Counted from the stretch's first letter, positions 25,498-35,314 are shown. The stretch is 41,539 nucleotides of DNA from an uncultured Bacteroidales bacterium (GCA_934717185.1 CAKUYQ010000024.1:1-41539), one strand, 5' to 3'. The notes: generated by a model from the sequence alone, not told the origin. Program-made: numbers and translations.

Positions 25498-26403
25498 TTA
25501 TACTATTTGGTTGAGGAATATCTCTCTGTTTTTGAGTCGTTTCACATTTTCGTAAATTAGGGTCGCCAGTTTCTCGTTAATCTCCTGTGAGATCGCGGTC
25601 ACTCCAGGGAGAACTAACGCATTGCTTAGGCGACGATAAGGATTAGTAATAGGATTGGGAACTTTCTCAAACATATCCAAAATTGCTGTAGCATCTTTAT
25701 GCGATTTGAGGAAAGTAATAAAATCTGAATCGTTGATAATCTTTCTTCTGCCAACATTTACAATCGTTACATTCAATTTCATCAAGTCGAACCATGTCTT
25801 ATCAAGCAAGCCTTCAGTAGACTTAAAAAGTGGCATACAATTTACGATATAGTCGCAACCTCCCAAAAACTCTGCTAAAGACTCTTGATTATAAATTTTT
25901 TCGAAGTGCGGACGCCCGTAGGTTTTGAGGTCATAGCCCCATATATGCATATCAAAGGTTTCCAAACGTTTAGCTATTTGTTGTCCGATATTACCTGCTC
26001 CCAATATGCCAACGATTTTTCCTGCAAGTTCTGTGATGTAGTGATAGTTTCGTAAAGGTCGGAGTCTTCGGTTCTTGATACTATGGTTGTAACGTTTGGC
26101 ATGCATCAGCATAGCATATACTACAAACTCTGCCATACCTACATTATATACATTGGCTGCATTACATAGGTGTATACCCTTAGATTGAAGTAATTTCGGA
26201 TCTATGTTGTCAAAACCTGCACTGAAAAGCTGGATGACCTTTAGATTAGGAATATTCATGTGTTGTGCCACTTGAGCCACATCACGTGAACATATCAAAG
26301 CTTCCACTTCCTTATTACCATCATATTGCTTGATAGTCTTTGCATTGACTATCTGCATATCCTCCAACTGAGGACACTTGCGTTTATCGGAACAAAGTAT
26401 CAT
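25498..26403 (-). CDS. D-2-hydroxyacid dehydrogenase homologue lacking two catalytic residues
   Basis: This 301-residue protein has the two-domain fold of D-isomer 2-hydroxyacid dehydrogenases, with the NAD-binding loop GILGAGNIGQQIAKRL and the Arg-containing NVGRRKIIN. Two catalytic positions are changed. The Glu of the usual D-V-F-x-x-E-P motif reads Val (DMFEKVP), and the His of the usual T-P-H motif reads Gly (LPGVTA). Classical oxidation of a hydroxyacid is therefore doubtful. The protein may use a different chemistry or only bind a ligand. I chose the ATG at 26403, 2 bases past the TAA of the upstream gene; the in-frame TTG upstream would overlap that gene. Confidence 0.78.
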   Translation of the reverse strand: MILCSDKRKCPQLEDMQIVNAKTIKQYDGNKEVEALICSRDVAQVAQHMNIPNLKVIQLFSAGFDNIDPKLLQSKGIHLCNAANVYNVGMAEFVVYAMLMHAKRYNHSIKNRRLRPLRNYHYITELAGKIVGILGAGNIGQQIAKRLETFDMHIWGYDLKTYGRPHFEKIYNQESLAEFLGGCDYIVNCMPLFKSTEGLLDKTWFDLMKLNVTIVNVGRRKIINDSDFITFLKSHKDATAILDMFEKVPNPITNPYRRLSNALVLPGVTAISQEINEKLATLIYENVKRLKNREIFLNQIV

Positions 26404-26405
26404 AG

Positions 26406-27368
26406 TTATCGGATTTTTTGAACTAATTTGAGACAGCAAATCAAGCCTTGTACACCTATAAACTTGATAGCCTTATGAAAAATTGTTACCCTTTTATTCT
26501 TGCTGTACTGCAGTAGATATTTTTTTTGAACAATTTTGGGTAGCAAATCATTTACATTCTGTAGCTGAGCGTAAATAATCAAAGCACTACAATACTGTTT
26601 AGCCAAACTGCCCCACACCACATGAGCGCGATTGTCATTAGGAATCTGCTTCAGTATTTTTTCCCACTTCTCCAATACATGCAACTGATCCAAGAGGTTC
26701 TTACGGGTTGCCGTAGTGGTAGTAGAACCTTGGCGTCTTCGATATACATAAAGAGTTTCATCTACTAATACAAGGCTCTTTGCAACCATTACTACATGAT
26801 AGTACCATTCGTTATCTTCACCTACGATGCCCTTCTCAAAACGGATATTATTATCCATCAAGATATTTCGACGAATTATCTTACTCCAAGCACTATTATA
26901 GTAAGCATCCTTATTTATGAGATCAGAATATATTTCTGCCACAGAGCGATCCTCAGTGGGTACTTTATAGTCAAAACGACAATCGGCTACATGTCCGTCT
27001 GACTCAAACCATTCTTTGAACTTGTAGTGAACGATGTCTGGATTTCCCTTTGTTTTTTCTGCTAATAATTGCAATACTGTGTTATCAGCTAGGTAGTCGT
27101 CACTATCTACATAACAGATATAATCGCCCGAAGCAGCCTCCAAACCTACATTGCGAGCATCTGCTTGACCACCGTTTGGCTTATGAATAACTTTTATGCG
27201 ACTATCCTTGGAAGCATAGTCATCGCAAATCTGTGGACATGAGTCAGGAGAACCATCATCTACAAGTATTACCTCAAAATCTTTATATGATTGGTTGAGA
27301 ATACTATCTATACAAGGGCAAAGAAATTTCTCGACTTTATACACAGGAAGAATTACTGAAAATTTCAT
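26406..27368 (-). CDS. Glycosyltransferase, GT2 family
   Basis: This 320-residue GT-A enzyme begins MKFSVILPVYKVEKFL, a standard GT2 opening. It continues with ILNQSYKDFEVILVDDGSPD, GGQADARNVGLEAASGDYI and the metal-binding YVDSDDY. A C-terminal GEDNEWYYHVV segment supplies the probable catalytic acidic residues. The ATG at 27368 is preferred to a GTG three codons upstream. It probably adds a hexose or amino sugar to the lipid-linked repeat unit in the cytoplasm. Specificity is not predictable. Confidence 0.92.
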   Translation of the reverse strand: MKFSVILPVYKVEKFLCPCIDSILNQSYKDFEVILVDDGSPDSCPQICDDYASKDSRIKVIHKPNGGQADARNVGLEAASGDYICYVDSDDYLADNTVLQLLAEKTKGNPDIVHYKFKEWFESDGHVADCRFDYKVPTEDRSVAEIYSDLINKDAYYNSAWSKIIRRNILMDNNIRFEKGIVGEDNEWYYHVVMVAKSLVLVDETLYVYRRRQGSTTTTATRKNLLDQLHVLEKWEKILKQIPNDNRAHVVWGSLAKQYCSALIIYAQLQNVNDLLPKIVQKKYLLQYSKNKRVTIFHKAIKFIGVQGLICCLKLVQKIR

Positions 27369-27437
27369 ATATTGCACAAAATGGATATAAGCTTCAATTA
27401 TTCAATAAATTAGGGGATGATTGTAGTATATAGCTAC

Positions 27438-28349
27438 TCAATCATTGTCAGTCTTAATCCTACGCCAAGCCTCCGAATATGCTTTTTTAAGACCTTCCAT
27501 TATAGCATTATTTTTATTTCCCAAGACATTCTCTGTAGCCATTTGCTCTACTTGAGAGCCTATTACCAAAGAAAATATTTTATGGTATTTTCGTGTTTTT
27601 ATCATACGTGTTTTATTTGCTGCACACATAAACATATACCACAAATCATCATTTTTATAAGCTAGTTTTCTAAAGCATTCTTCTTTAGTAGCATCAGAAT
27701 GAAAGGCTCCAAATGGAATAAGGCATCCCCCTCCTGGAGAAGGATTCATACTATAGGTTGGTTTTTTGACCCCTATATTCGAAATGGTTTTCCATCGTCC
27801 AGGGTTACTTTCATTTTTGTCATTAAAAGTTTGCCCACGTTCACAAACTAAGCATCCAGGATATAATTTGTGTGTGCGCATTAAACGTTCTATGCATTTG
27901 GGACTGTATATTATGTCATCATCAAAAGTAATGACAACCTCATTAGGGGTTTGCTCCATTATTGGAATTCTATACTTTTTATGTCCATAGATATCCTGTA
28001 CCCACTTAATTTCCAACCCATATTTTTGCAACTCTGTTAAATTATTTGGGAGTTCTTTACTCGGAAATTGTTCCTCCGCCAACCATAAGATTATTCTGTC
28101 TGGTTTGTATGTTTGAAGAAAAATTGATTTGATAACAAGCCAGACGCTACTTATGCGAGCTGGATATGAGGTAAGTGATGCAATAACTACTTCTTTACGC
28201 TTTACTACATTCAATGGATTTTGTGGTATTACCTCTTTTTCAATTAGGTAATTGTCAAGTCGTGACGTAACGCAATACCAAAAACCTGCAAAGAATGGGA
28301 TTCTTACGGATTCTGGCAATTTAATTTTCTCAATAAAAGTTCTATTCAT
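27438..28349 (-). CDS. GT-A-type glycosyltransferase-like protein
   Basis: This 303-residue protein contains VVIASLTSYPARISSVWLVIKSI near residue 55 and IFLQTYKPDRIILWLAEEQF. A metal-binding-like acidic cluster VITFDDDIIYSP follows. This is the pattern of a capsular glycosyltransferase family seen next to Wzx genes. NDDLWYMFMCAANK may be the acidic C-terminal motif. Its ATG overlaps the stop of the flippase gene by four bases (ATGA). It presumably adds one sugar of the repeat. Family assignment rests on motif layout only. Confidence 0.78.
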   Translation of the reverse strand: MNRTFIEKIKLPESVRIPFFAGFWYCVTSRLDNYLIEKEVIPQNPLNVVKRKEVVIASLTSYPARISSVWLVIKSIFLQTYKPDRIILWLAEEQFPSKELPNNLTELQKYGLEIKWVQDIYGHKKYRIPIMEQTPNEVVITFDDDIIYSPKCIERLMRTHKLYPGCLVCERGQTFNDKNESNPGRWKTISNIGVKKPTYSMNPSPGGGCLIPFGAFHSDATKEECFRKLAYKNDDLWYMFMCAANKTRMIKTRKYHKIFSLVIGSQVEQMATENVLGNKNNAIMEGLKKAYSEAWRRIKTDND

Positions 28350-29818
28350 AGAGATTTATATTTTTTTGAACAGAATAATATGTTCTTCATGTAGAAGAAA
28401 CTTTCAACCTTAAAAATGAAAGAAACCAATACATAGAGCAAAAGTCCCAAACAAACACCGACAGAAAATTGTATCCATGACTCTTTGACTGACATATGGG
28501 CAATAACCGTAATGACACCTAAATATACCAACGCTGACATGAGTAAAGATGGAAGAATATCCTTAATTTGGTCTTTAAGGGAATAACCTATCAATTTTTT
28601 ATTCGGGAAAGCATTAATGATTGCTGCAATAATGTTTCCTAATAACATGCTTGAAGCAATCGCCAACAATCCAAAGGGCACAGAAATAATAAGTAGCAAT
28701 ACCCCTATAGTTCGTTTGACTATTTCCAGCTTTAGAACTATATCACTACGGCCTATTGCTTTTATAGACTGTAAATTTTCTGTCTCTACTGGCGAAAACA
28801 TAAACGAAAAACAAAGTATCTGCATATATGGTGCACATGGCAACCATTTGTCTGTAAGTAATATGTCAACTAAAGGTGTTGAAACAGCTGCCATTAATGC
28901 TAAAGAAGGCATTAGTATATAGCATGATGTTTTTACAGCTCTACGCATGGCCGCAATCATGGCTGATTTATCATCTTGAAGTTTTGAATATGCTGGGAAC
29001 AGAACACTATCTATTGTACCTGTAATATTTGTATCAACAAGTTGGGGTAGAGTCTGACCTCTATTATAATATGCAAGATCTGCAGGTGTAAAATATTTAC
29101 CGATTACAAGACTGCGTAAATCATTATACAGCATTTTTATAATTGAGGATAAAAATATTTTCCAACCATAAGCAAATAAACCTTTAAGTCGTTCCTGCGA
29201 AAAACATAATTTGGGGCACCATTGTACTGTAAGCAATAAAATAACCGTACTCGTCAAAGTTGCTATTAAATTTTGCGCGACAAGAGCCCATACGCCATAA
29301 CCTTTATATGCCATTATTACTCCTACTATACCTGAAACGATTATTCCTCCTAAAGAAGAATAGAAGTTACGTTTAAATAGCATATTTTTGGATACATATG
29401 CTTGTTGAACACTGTTAAATGACATAACAAAAAGTCCTAACCCAAGAACTCTAATAACGGAAATCAATTGTGCTCTGTCAAACTTGTCATAGAAATCGGC
29501 AATAATAGGTGCTCCGATAAACAATAAAGCATAAAGAATTATCGCAATACATAAACTAAGGTAGAATACAGAGGAAAAGTCTTTCTCGTCTGCTTTTTTT
29601 TTTTGAATAAGGGATGTTGCAAAACCGCATACAACAAGTTTGTCACACAAAGTAGTAAAGACAAAAACCAATGCAATTAATCCATAGTCATCAGGGAGTA
29701 ATATACGTGCGAGAATTACAGACACTATGAAACTTATAATTTGTCCACTAATTCTTTCGCAAAATTTCCATATAGCTCCTGAAATGGTTTGTTTCCTTAC
29801 TGATATATCGTTCATCAT
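28346..29818 (-). CDS. Wzx-type polysaccharide flippase (MOP superfamily)
   Basis: This 490-residue integral membrane protein has about 12-14 hydrophobic helices. Its opening SGAIWKFCERISGQIISFIVSVILARILLPDDYGLIAL is characteristic of the WzxC/polysaccharide transport branch. It would flip undecaprenyl-linked repeat units to the periplasm, where the Wzy-type protein at 31591-32829 polymerises them. It overlaps the next gene by four bases and follows LicD by two, so it is embedded in the operon. The AT-rich composition is typical of the variable middle. Confidence 0.92.
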   Translation of the reverse strand: MMNDISVRKQTISGAIWKFCERISGQIISFIVSVILARILLPDDYGLIALVFVFTTLCDKLVVCGFATSLIQKKKADEKDFSSVFYLSLCIAIILYALLFIGAPIIADFYDKFDRAQLISVIRVLGLGLFVMSFNSVQQAYVSKNMLFKRNFYSSLGGIIVSGIVGVIMAYKGYGVWALVAQNLIATLTSTVILLLTVQWCPKLCFSQERLKGLFAYGWKIFLSSIIKMLYNDLRSLVIGKYFTPADLAYYNRGQTLPQLVDTNITGTIDSVLFPAYSKLQDDKSAMIAAMRRAVKTSCYILMPSLALMAAVSTPLVDILLTDKWLPCAPYMQILCFSFMFSPVETENLQSIKAIGRSDIVLKLEIVKRTIGVLLLIISVPFGLLAIASSMLLGNIIAAIINAFPNKKLIGYSLKDQIKDILPSLLMSALVYLGVITVIAHMSVKESWIQFSVGVCLGLLLYVLVSFIFKVESFFYMKNILFCSKKYKSL

Positions 29819-29820
29819 TT

Positions 29821-30627
29821 TTATAACTTACATTCAACAATAGATGTACAACAGTCATATTCTTCAGATTCTGGTGGAATCTGCATATAGTCACCATAAC
29901 GATTACGTAAGTATTCATCATAATTGCGAGGTATGTAGAACATTCTGTCCTCAAATTGATGTTCTATCAAATCCTCGAAAGTACATCTTGGAATAGGGTA
30001 TACTCCATTGTTAGGATGTACCACCTTATAAACGTATTTGGTGTTCACATGCTTGAACATTTTAATTGTTATGTCCTTCATAAAGGCTATTGCAGAATAT
30101 GGCAACCATGAGAAAGGCGTATAGATATGTTTGGCTATGCCCTTGCCATTGTATATTTTGCTTTTTGTCTTGCCAACACATGACCAAAACATTGCTACCT
30201 TTACCTGAAGGTTTAGGAAGCAAGGAATGATATTATCAATAGGATGGAGATCGATAAATACCCCATGGTTAAGTTCCTTTAATGTTTGAAGTTCTTTCTC
30301 AACAAAACGAGTCCCATTGAGACGGACCTTACACCAATTATTCGGGTAGCGTTTTTCAGTATGATAGTCGCTAAGGAATATAAGGTCATTGGGATGTGTC
30401 TTCATGTACTTCAAAAACTCATCATAATCTTTACGAGGCATTGCCATATCAATATCATGATCCCAAGGAATGAAACCTTGGTGTCGAATAGCTCCTATAA
30501 CAGAACCTCCATACAGAGAGCATCTCCATCCGTTCTCACGACAAATACGGTCGACTTCGGTTGCAATTACCAGCATACGTGCATGGAGGTCTTCCATGTC
30601 GTAACCACAAACTTTATATTTACTCAT
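29821..30627 (-). CDS. LicD-family phosphotransferase
   Basis: This 268-residue protein has the LicD nucleotidyltransferase-like core: the GG pair at residues 40-41 (SLYGGSVIGAIRHQGFIPWD) and the acidic D-H-D-I-D cluster at 56-60. LicD proteins transfer phosphocholine, or in relatives other phospho-substituents, onto cell-surface sugars. No choline uptake or activation genes (LicA-C) are visible here, so the donor is uncertain. Its start overlaps the stop of the upstream glycosyltransferase gene by four bases. Confidence 0.9.
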   Translation of the reverse strand: MSKYKVCGYDMEDLHARMLVIATEVDRICRENGWRCSLYGGSVIGAIRHQGFIPWDHDIDMAMPRKDYDEFLKYMKTHPNDLIFLSDYHTEKRYPNNWCKVRLNGTRFVEKELQTLKELNHGVFIDLHPIDNIIPCFLNLQVKVAMFWSCVGKTKSKIYNGKGIAKHIYTPFSWLPYSAIAFMKDITIKMFKHVNTKYVYKVVHPNNGVYPIPRCTFEDLIEHQFEDRMFYIPRNYDEYLRNRYGDYMQIPPESEEYDCCTSIVECKL

Positions 30628-31610
30628 TTTCTGTTCATTTTTCTTCTCAACAAATTAAAGAACTCTCCATAATAGATACTTTTTATGAAAAACATAATTT
30701 TACGATATCTCGCCAGCCAAGGTCGTCCCATACAATTAATTTTTGACATTTCATTCATAAAGATATAATCTGGAACTATATACTCTGGATGTTTTATTGG
30801 AAATTCCATTTTGTATGTCTTCATAAAAAATAGATTGCGAATTTTTTTAGACATTAATTTTAATGAAGAACCATGAGTAGCTTCAGGTGTCACACCTATA
30901 TTTGATACCATATTTACTTTAGGTATAATAACTAAGCGATGATTTAGATGGCTTCCAAATCCAAGAATGGTTTCCCACCACTCAAAACCTGTTTTACGTC
31001 TTTTTAAAGCTGTATTATAAGCTATAGGGAAAAGATCGGGCATTTCTTTTGATAAATTTTTCAAATAGTATTGTTTATCTAAAAAATTATATTCGGAATC
31101 CCATTTTTCTGCAACCCTTTTCCAACTAGCCCATGCTCCTGTACCATAATATGAGAATAAATAATCATTTGGACAAAATTCGGCTTTACCTAAAAAATTA
31201 ACGCCACAAATATGATTTATACGCTCGTCATATTCGTATTTGTCTAATAATTCCTTACAAAAAACATAAAAATCTTGATTAGGAACCATATCATCTTCCA
31301 ATATTATACATTTATCAACAAGCGTAAATGCCCATTTTTGAGCTCTAAATGTAGATGGATCACATCCCATGTTTTCTTCATGAAAATTCTTATGAACGTT
31401 GCATTCCCAATCAATATTTTCGAAAATATCGCGGCAACGTTTGATGTTCTCAATGTCATTAGGATAATTCTGTCTTGGTCCGTCTTGCCATAATAATAAA
31501 GTGCTTGGACGAGCTTCTCTTACAGATTCAAATACTTTCTCTAACGTTTCCGGTCGCGCAAAGAAAGTTATAAGTACAGCAACATCTATTTTACTCTTTT
31601 TTTTGCTCAT
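30624..31610 (-). CDS. Glycosyltransferase-like protein, GT-A fold
   Basis: This 328-residue protein starts with VAVLITFFARPETLEKVFESV and has the acidic motif KCIILEDDMVPNQDF and a central SYYGTGAWASWKRVAEKW. It resembles GT2-related surface-sugar glycosyltransferases, in which the EDD cluster binds metal and nucleotide sugar. The ATG at 31610 is preferred to a TTG ten codons upstream; it overlaps the Wzy-type gene by 20 bases. A four-base overlap joins it to LicD. Sugar specificity is unknown. Confidence 0.78.
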   Translation of the reverse strand: MSKKKSKIDVAVLITFFARPETLEKVFESVREARPSTLLLWQDGPRQNYPNDIENIKRCRDIFENIDWECNVHKNFHEENMGCDPSTFRAQKWAFTLVDKCIILEDDMVPNQDFYVFCKELLDKYEYDERINHICGVNFLGKAEFCPNDYLFSYYGTGAWASWKRVAEKWDSEYNFLDKQYYLKNLSKEMPDLFPIAYNTALKRRKTGFEWWETILGFGSHLNHRLVIIPKVNMVSNIGVTPEATHGSSLKLMSKKIRNLFFMKTYKMEFPIKHPEYIVPDYIFMNEMSKINCMGRPWLARYRKIMFFIKSIYYGEFFNLLRRKMNRK

Positions 31611-32829
31611 AATCAGATTTAATGTTTGCAAATTGAACAATTAGTAAAGGACACAAAAAGAATAACATTATAAAAATTGATGGTGTGGAATGTATAGGAT
31701 TAGTTAGCCCCATCAGTATTACTTGACACACCAAAGGGGTGAAGTATGAGTATTTTGATTCTAATAGTTCTTTCATTAAGGCAAAACTTTTCCTAAATAG
31801 TTTGTACATAATATATCCACCTACAATACCTAAGTCTGCCAAGACACATAAAAACGTAGAATGGCCATTAAAATCAAGTGATCTATTTCCCAAAATAGGA
31901 CTATGTATAAAAGATGTAATACATTTCCAATATAATTCCATTCGTGCCAATAAATCAGATTCATCAGAATTTTGATGGGTTCCTGTAAGAGTATTGTATA
32001 ATTCTTGAAGACGTTGGTTCAACAATTCTGAATTGCTCAAACCAATAATTAATTTTAACATTAAAGGCAGCAGTAAAACAATTGTTATAATACCAATTAC
32101 AACGAAGAATTTCTTTCTTTTGTCCTTTGTGGTTGTGAAATACAAATAGATCAAGCTACAAAATGTAGTCACAATAGACAGTGCAAATTGAGATTTAAAC
32201 AAAAAAAATACGGAATACAGTCCAATTACACCAAATAATAATTTTAGCAAATAATTAGTTTGTGCTCTGTAGCACATAACACAGGTTAACACCAAAAAAG
32301 TAAATGCATAAACGAAAGAATAACCTTGTATATTAACTCCTGCTTCTTCCAAAACATCTGCATTCATTGAATGAAAAACATTTGCATTTATTGCTATAAT
32401 ACTTAATGAAACCTTAATAAGCATTAAAGCATTAAGCAACATTATTACAATTATTAAATATTTCTGTTTTAATGTGGCCAATTTATTTGTTCTGTAAAAC
32501 AAGAATATAGGAAAGAAGGCAAGTAGGTATTGTGAGAATTTTGCATAAAATCTTTTTAAACCACGATTTGCTACATTTCCAATAGATTCTGAATCTGTTA
32601 ATAACATATATAGTGCTGTTAAAAGTACTACAATAAAAAGAAACTTTGCAATAAGTTTCCTGTATTTTGATTCAGCTACAAAACAGAATAAGACGTATAT
32701 TAGAGCTATAAAAGGAGCAATTGACTGATATTGGTTTTGTATCTCAAAATTTATATAGAAAACCGAACTACACAAGATAAAAAGTAATTCTGGTAATCTC
32801 AATCCTATTTCAAATTTTTTCTGCAACAT
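31591..32829 (-). CDS. Wzy-type O-antigen/capsule polymerase
   Basis: This 412-residue protein has about ten to twelve hydrophobic helices and a larger polar loop around residues 270-310 (LLARMELYWKCITSFIHSP and then GNRSLDFNGHSTFLCVLADLG). This is the architecture of O-antigen polymerases and ligases. As with most Wzy proteins, assignment rests on topology and context: it is the only polytopic candidate beside the Wzx-type gene. It would join repeat units in the periplasm. It is strongly AT-rich. Confidence 0.82.
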   Translation of the reverse strand: MLQKKFEIGLRLPELLFILCSSVFYINFEIQNQYQSIAPFIALIYVLFCFVAESKYRKLIAKFLFIVVLLTALYMLLTDSESIGNVANRGLKRFYAKFSQYLLAFFPIFLFYRTNKLATLKQKYLIIVIMLLNALMLIKVSLSIIAINANVFHSMNADVLEEAGVNIQGYSFVYAFTFLVLTCVMCYRAQTNYLLKLLFGVIGLYSVFFLFKSQFALSIVTTFCSLIYLYFTTTKDKRKKFFVVIGIITIVLLLPLMLKLIIGLSNSELLNQRLQELYNTLTGTHQNSDESDLLARMELYWKCITSFIHSPILGNRSLDFNGHSTFLCVLADLGIVGGYIMYKLFRKSFALMKELLESKYSYFTPLVCQVILMGLTNPIHSTPSIFIMLFFLCPLLIVQFANIKSDYEQKKE

Positions 32830-32853
32830 AAATATATCCTATAACCAATTTGT

Positions 32854-34104
32854 TTAAGTATTAATTGAATTGTGCTGTAAACTGTAGATATATTTATACA
32901 ATTTTATATACAACTGATAGTTGTTATGCATGTCAAATTTATTCTCTACAAACATTTGACATTTTCGAGATATTACCTCTTTACTGCTTTTACGAACAAG
33001 CTTAATTTTTTTATACAACTTCTCTACATCTCCCACGGGTACATTGAAACTATTAACGTTATCTACAGTTTCCTTTGGACCCGTTTGATCAAATGTTACA
33101 ACTGGAGTTCCACAGGCCTGCGCTTCTACATTTATGAGTGATAGAGAATCTTCATGAGTTGTATTGACGAAAATATCGGACATGGTATATAAGGCCGCCA
33201 ATTCTTTACGATTCTTTGTATAACCATATGTTCTAACTTTACCATCAAGAAAATGTAGAGAGTCAAGATAATCCATTTGTTTATCTGTACATACTCCGAA
33301 CAATAAGAGAATTTCATCTGTCTGCATTTGGCCGACAAAGTTGATAAGGAGATCCCTATTGACTGGTAAAAGCCACTTGCTGGCAGGGCCGAGAATGACG
33401 TATTTGTTCTCAAGACCCAATCGTATGCGAAAGTCGGAATGAAGCGGACGAAATATCTGCATATCAATGCCATTGCGGATGATATAGTTTGGAGTATCCC
33501 TGAGAAAACTCTTAAGTGCTTCATGTGACATCCATTCTGAAACATCGGTTATATATAAATGTGGAATTGCAAGTAATTTTTTTTTGCGGTCGGCAAGTAT
33601 TTTTGCTGAGTGTTTTCTGAAAAAAGAAGGGGTGTCCTGTTTTTTCTTGGGGCAATTTTTACAGTCAACCAACCATTTATAACAACCGATAGCTGTATAA
33701 TGGAAGCATCCTCCCGTAAAGAACCAACAATCGTGGAGTGTAATGATTGTTTTAATATCCTTCTTTGCTAAATACTGGAGTAATATGTTTAGATGTATAT
33801 AGTTACTATGCAGGTTGTGAAGATGTACTATGTCTGGCTTTATTTTGTCCATCCAACGAATAAGATTCCTTGTTGGTATATGTGAAAAATATGCTTGTTT
33901 ACCATGAATACGAGAGAGTAGGGCATGTAATTTATGGTCTATCATATTTCCTATGATGTAACCATGTTTTGCATTAAGTACTTTTTTATCAGGGCTCGCT
34001 ACATAACATTCTATACCTGCTTGCTCACATAGATTTTCAATGTCACGAACAATTGTGCCGGTACTTCCTTGACCGTACACAGCATTAATCTGTAAAACTT
34101 TCAT
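32854..34104 (-). CDS. Glycosyltransferase, GT4 family
   Basis: This 416-residue GT-B enzyme opens with MKVLQINAVYGQGSTGTIVRDIE and has DIVHLHNLHSNYI and ITLHDCWFFTGGCFHY in the N-terminal domain. The C-terminal domain carries NTTHEDSLSLINVEAQACGTPVVTF with the E-x7-E motif. This subgroup (colanic-acid WcaC/WbdH-like) is common in capsule loci. A Cys-rich patch (GCYKWLVDCKNCPKKK) is typical of the group. Upstream are the small unknown gene and the ATPase/nuclease module. Confidence 0.92.
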   Translation of the reverse strand: MKVLQINAVYGQGSTGTIVRDIENLCEQAGIECYVASPDKKVLNAKHGYIIGNMIDHKLHALLSRIHGKQAYFSHIPTRNLIRWMDKIKPDIVHLHNLHSNYIHLNILLQYLAKKDIKTIITLHDCWFFTGGCFHYTAIGCYKWLVDCKNCPKKKQDTPSFFRKHSAKILADRKKKLLAIPHLYITDVSEWMSHEALKSFLRDTPNYIIRNGIDMQIFRPLHSDFRIRLGLENKYVILGPASKWLLPVNRDLLINFVGQMQTDEILLLFGVCTDKQMDYLDSLHFLDGKVRTYGYTKNRKELAALYTMSDIFVNTTHEDSLSLINVEAQACGTPVVTFDQTGPKETVDNVNSFNVPVGDVEKLYKKIKLVRKSSKEVISRKCQMFVENKFDMHNNYQLYIKLYKYIYSLQHNSINT

Positions 34105-34271
34105 AATTATTATAAAAGTTGAAAACGATTGTTAGTGGTCAAAAATTGGAAACGATTAAACAACAGACATTTGAGCAATGCCTTGTCTCTGATTTCCCCA
34201 TTTTTGTGTTGATTTTTGTAAATTGACTTGAAAATTTTGTCAAAATTTATTGCGCTGCCGACAGTTTTAAC

Positions 34272-34290
34272 ATACCAAGATGTTTGGTAT
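34272..34290 (-). other. Hairpin after the 137-residue unknown gene
   Basis: ATACCAA (34272-34278) pairs with TTGGTAT (34284-34290) around five bases, 14 bases past the stop of the gene at 34305-34718. No T run follows on the minus strand, so it may be an mRNA-processing or pause site and not a full terminator. Confidence 0.35.
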
Positions 34291-34304
34291 CGCCGGGAAC
34301 TAAT

Positions 34305-34718
34305 TTAAAACGGCAGTTCATCTCTTGGAATTCCATACTCTGTGCAACTCTCTGTTTCCGCTATCTCTTTCCAGGCTTTGTGGATGTATTCATTTACTGT
34401 TACCGATAGTTTACCTTTTAAAGCATACTCTCCAAACATCTTTTTCAGATTTTCTATTTCATACTCAGGAGAATACATGTCATCAAAATACTCCCAATGC
34501 CTATCCTCAATAAAATGTATGCACATAGACCTTGTCAACTGCAAAAATAACAATGCAGCCTCCCGATACTTTCCTTTAGCGGCAAGACTTTCTATATTCT
34601 GCCTCTCATCGTACATTAATTTACCAATGGTGTAGCAGTCATAATCTAAATTCATATTATTGAAAATACGCTGCTCGTAGTCCATGTTAAGAGGGATTAG
34701 ATGTTTTTCTGATTCCAT
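34305..34718 (-). CDS. Unknown protein of 137 residues beside the ATPase/nuclease module
   Basis: I do not recognise this family. The protein is soluble, acidic and mainly helical, with an aromatic stretch RHWEYFDDMYSPEYEIENLKKMF and no signal peptide or membrane segment. It starts with a clear ATG at 34718, 89 bases downstream of the nuclease-like gene stop, and ends 200 bases before a glycosyltransferase start. It has no apparent sugar-related motif, so it may belong to the inserted ATPase/nuclease group, for example as an accessory or immunity protein. That link is inference from position only. Confidence 0.65.
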   Translation of the reverse strand: MESEKHLIPLNMDYEQRIFNNMNLDYDCYTIGKLMYDERQNIESLAAKGKYREAALLFLQLTRSMCIHFIEDRHWEYFDDMYSPEYEIENLKKMFGEYALKGKLSVTVNEYIHKAWKEIAETESCTEYGIPRDELPF

Positions 34719-34807
34719 GTCGCTAATTGTATACTATATTTAAATTGCAAATCTTGTTGCAGTTTGTTTTGTCGGGAAGCGTAGGGGTAAAATAAACCCG
34801 TTGTCGC

Positions 34808-35314
34808 TCACTTGATCTCTATTGTTGCTTGATCGTAAAGCCTAAAGCCGTTTTTATGAAAAAATACCTGTTTCAATTCCTTATTGCTATAAGAAAAATT
34901 TGGGTGTTTCCTGTTACAGGCAAATGCTTTTATTTTGTTATACCTGCTTATATCGTTATTCTCCTTAAAAACGTCTATTGTTGCTTGTAATTGCTCCACA
35001 GCATGCGACAACCAGTTCTTCCTCACTACCTTAAGCTCTATAAATATCAAATATTCTTGGTTTGAGAGCATTGCATCACAACGGTTTTCAATATCACCGT
35101 TTTCTCTGTACACTTCAATACAGTTGTCTACTGCTGTAAAATTAAGTGAGTTACCGCTATTGTTTATTACTGTCGCACACCACTTATGCTTATCTGCAAA
35201 ACTAACGTATGCCGGTGTTTTCTCCGCCGCATCATCATTATCACAAATTCCAAACTCCTTCTCGGTTATTCCTAAAGTCTGGCATTTTTCAATAAAGAAG
35301 TCTATCCTTGCCAC
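34808..35314 (-). CDS. PD-(D/E)XK nuclease-like protein paired with an ATPase
   Basis: This 168-residue protein contains a PD-(D/E)XK-type core: D80 in NRCDAML, E93 and K95 in FIELKV, and Q108 in EQLQATIDVF. The spacing and order are as in that nuclease superfamily. A GTG start at 35314 is supported by a strong GGAGG about 8 bases upstream. It overlaps the end of the ATPase gene by 26 bases, so the two are probably translated together. Two-gene ATPase-nuclease units of this kind are often anti-phage or genome-defence systems, but I cannot match this one to a named type. Catalysis is inferred, not shown. Confidence 0.7.
   Translation of the reverse strand: MARIDFFIEKCQTLGITEKEFGICDNDDAAEKTPAYVSFADKHKWCATVINNSGNSLNFTAVDNCIEVYRENGDIENRCDAMLSNQEYLIFIELKVVRKNWLSHAVEQLQATIDVFKENNDISRYNKIKAFACNRKHPNFSYSNKELKQVFFHKNGFRLYDQATIEIK

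Noticed and set aside
34272..34290. Intrinsic terminator splitting the capsule operon
   Set aside because: The 7-bp stem has no following T run on the minus strand, so it is listed only as a hairpin.
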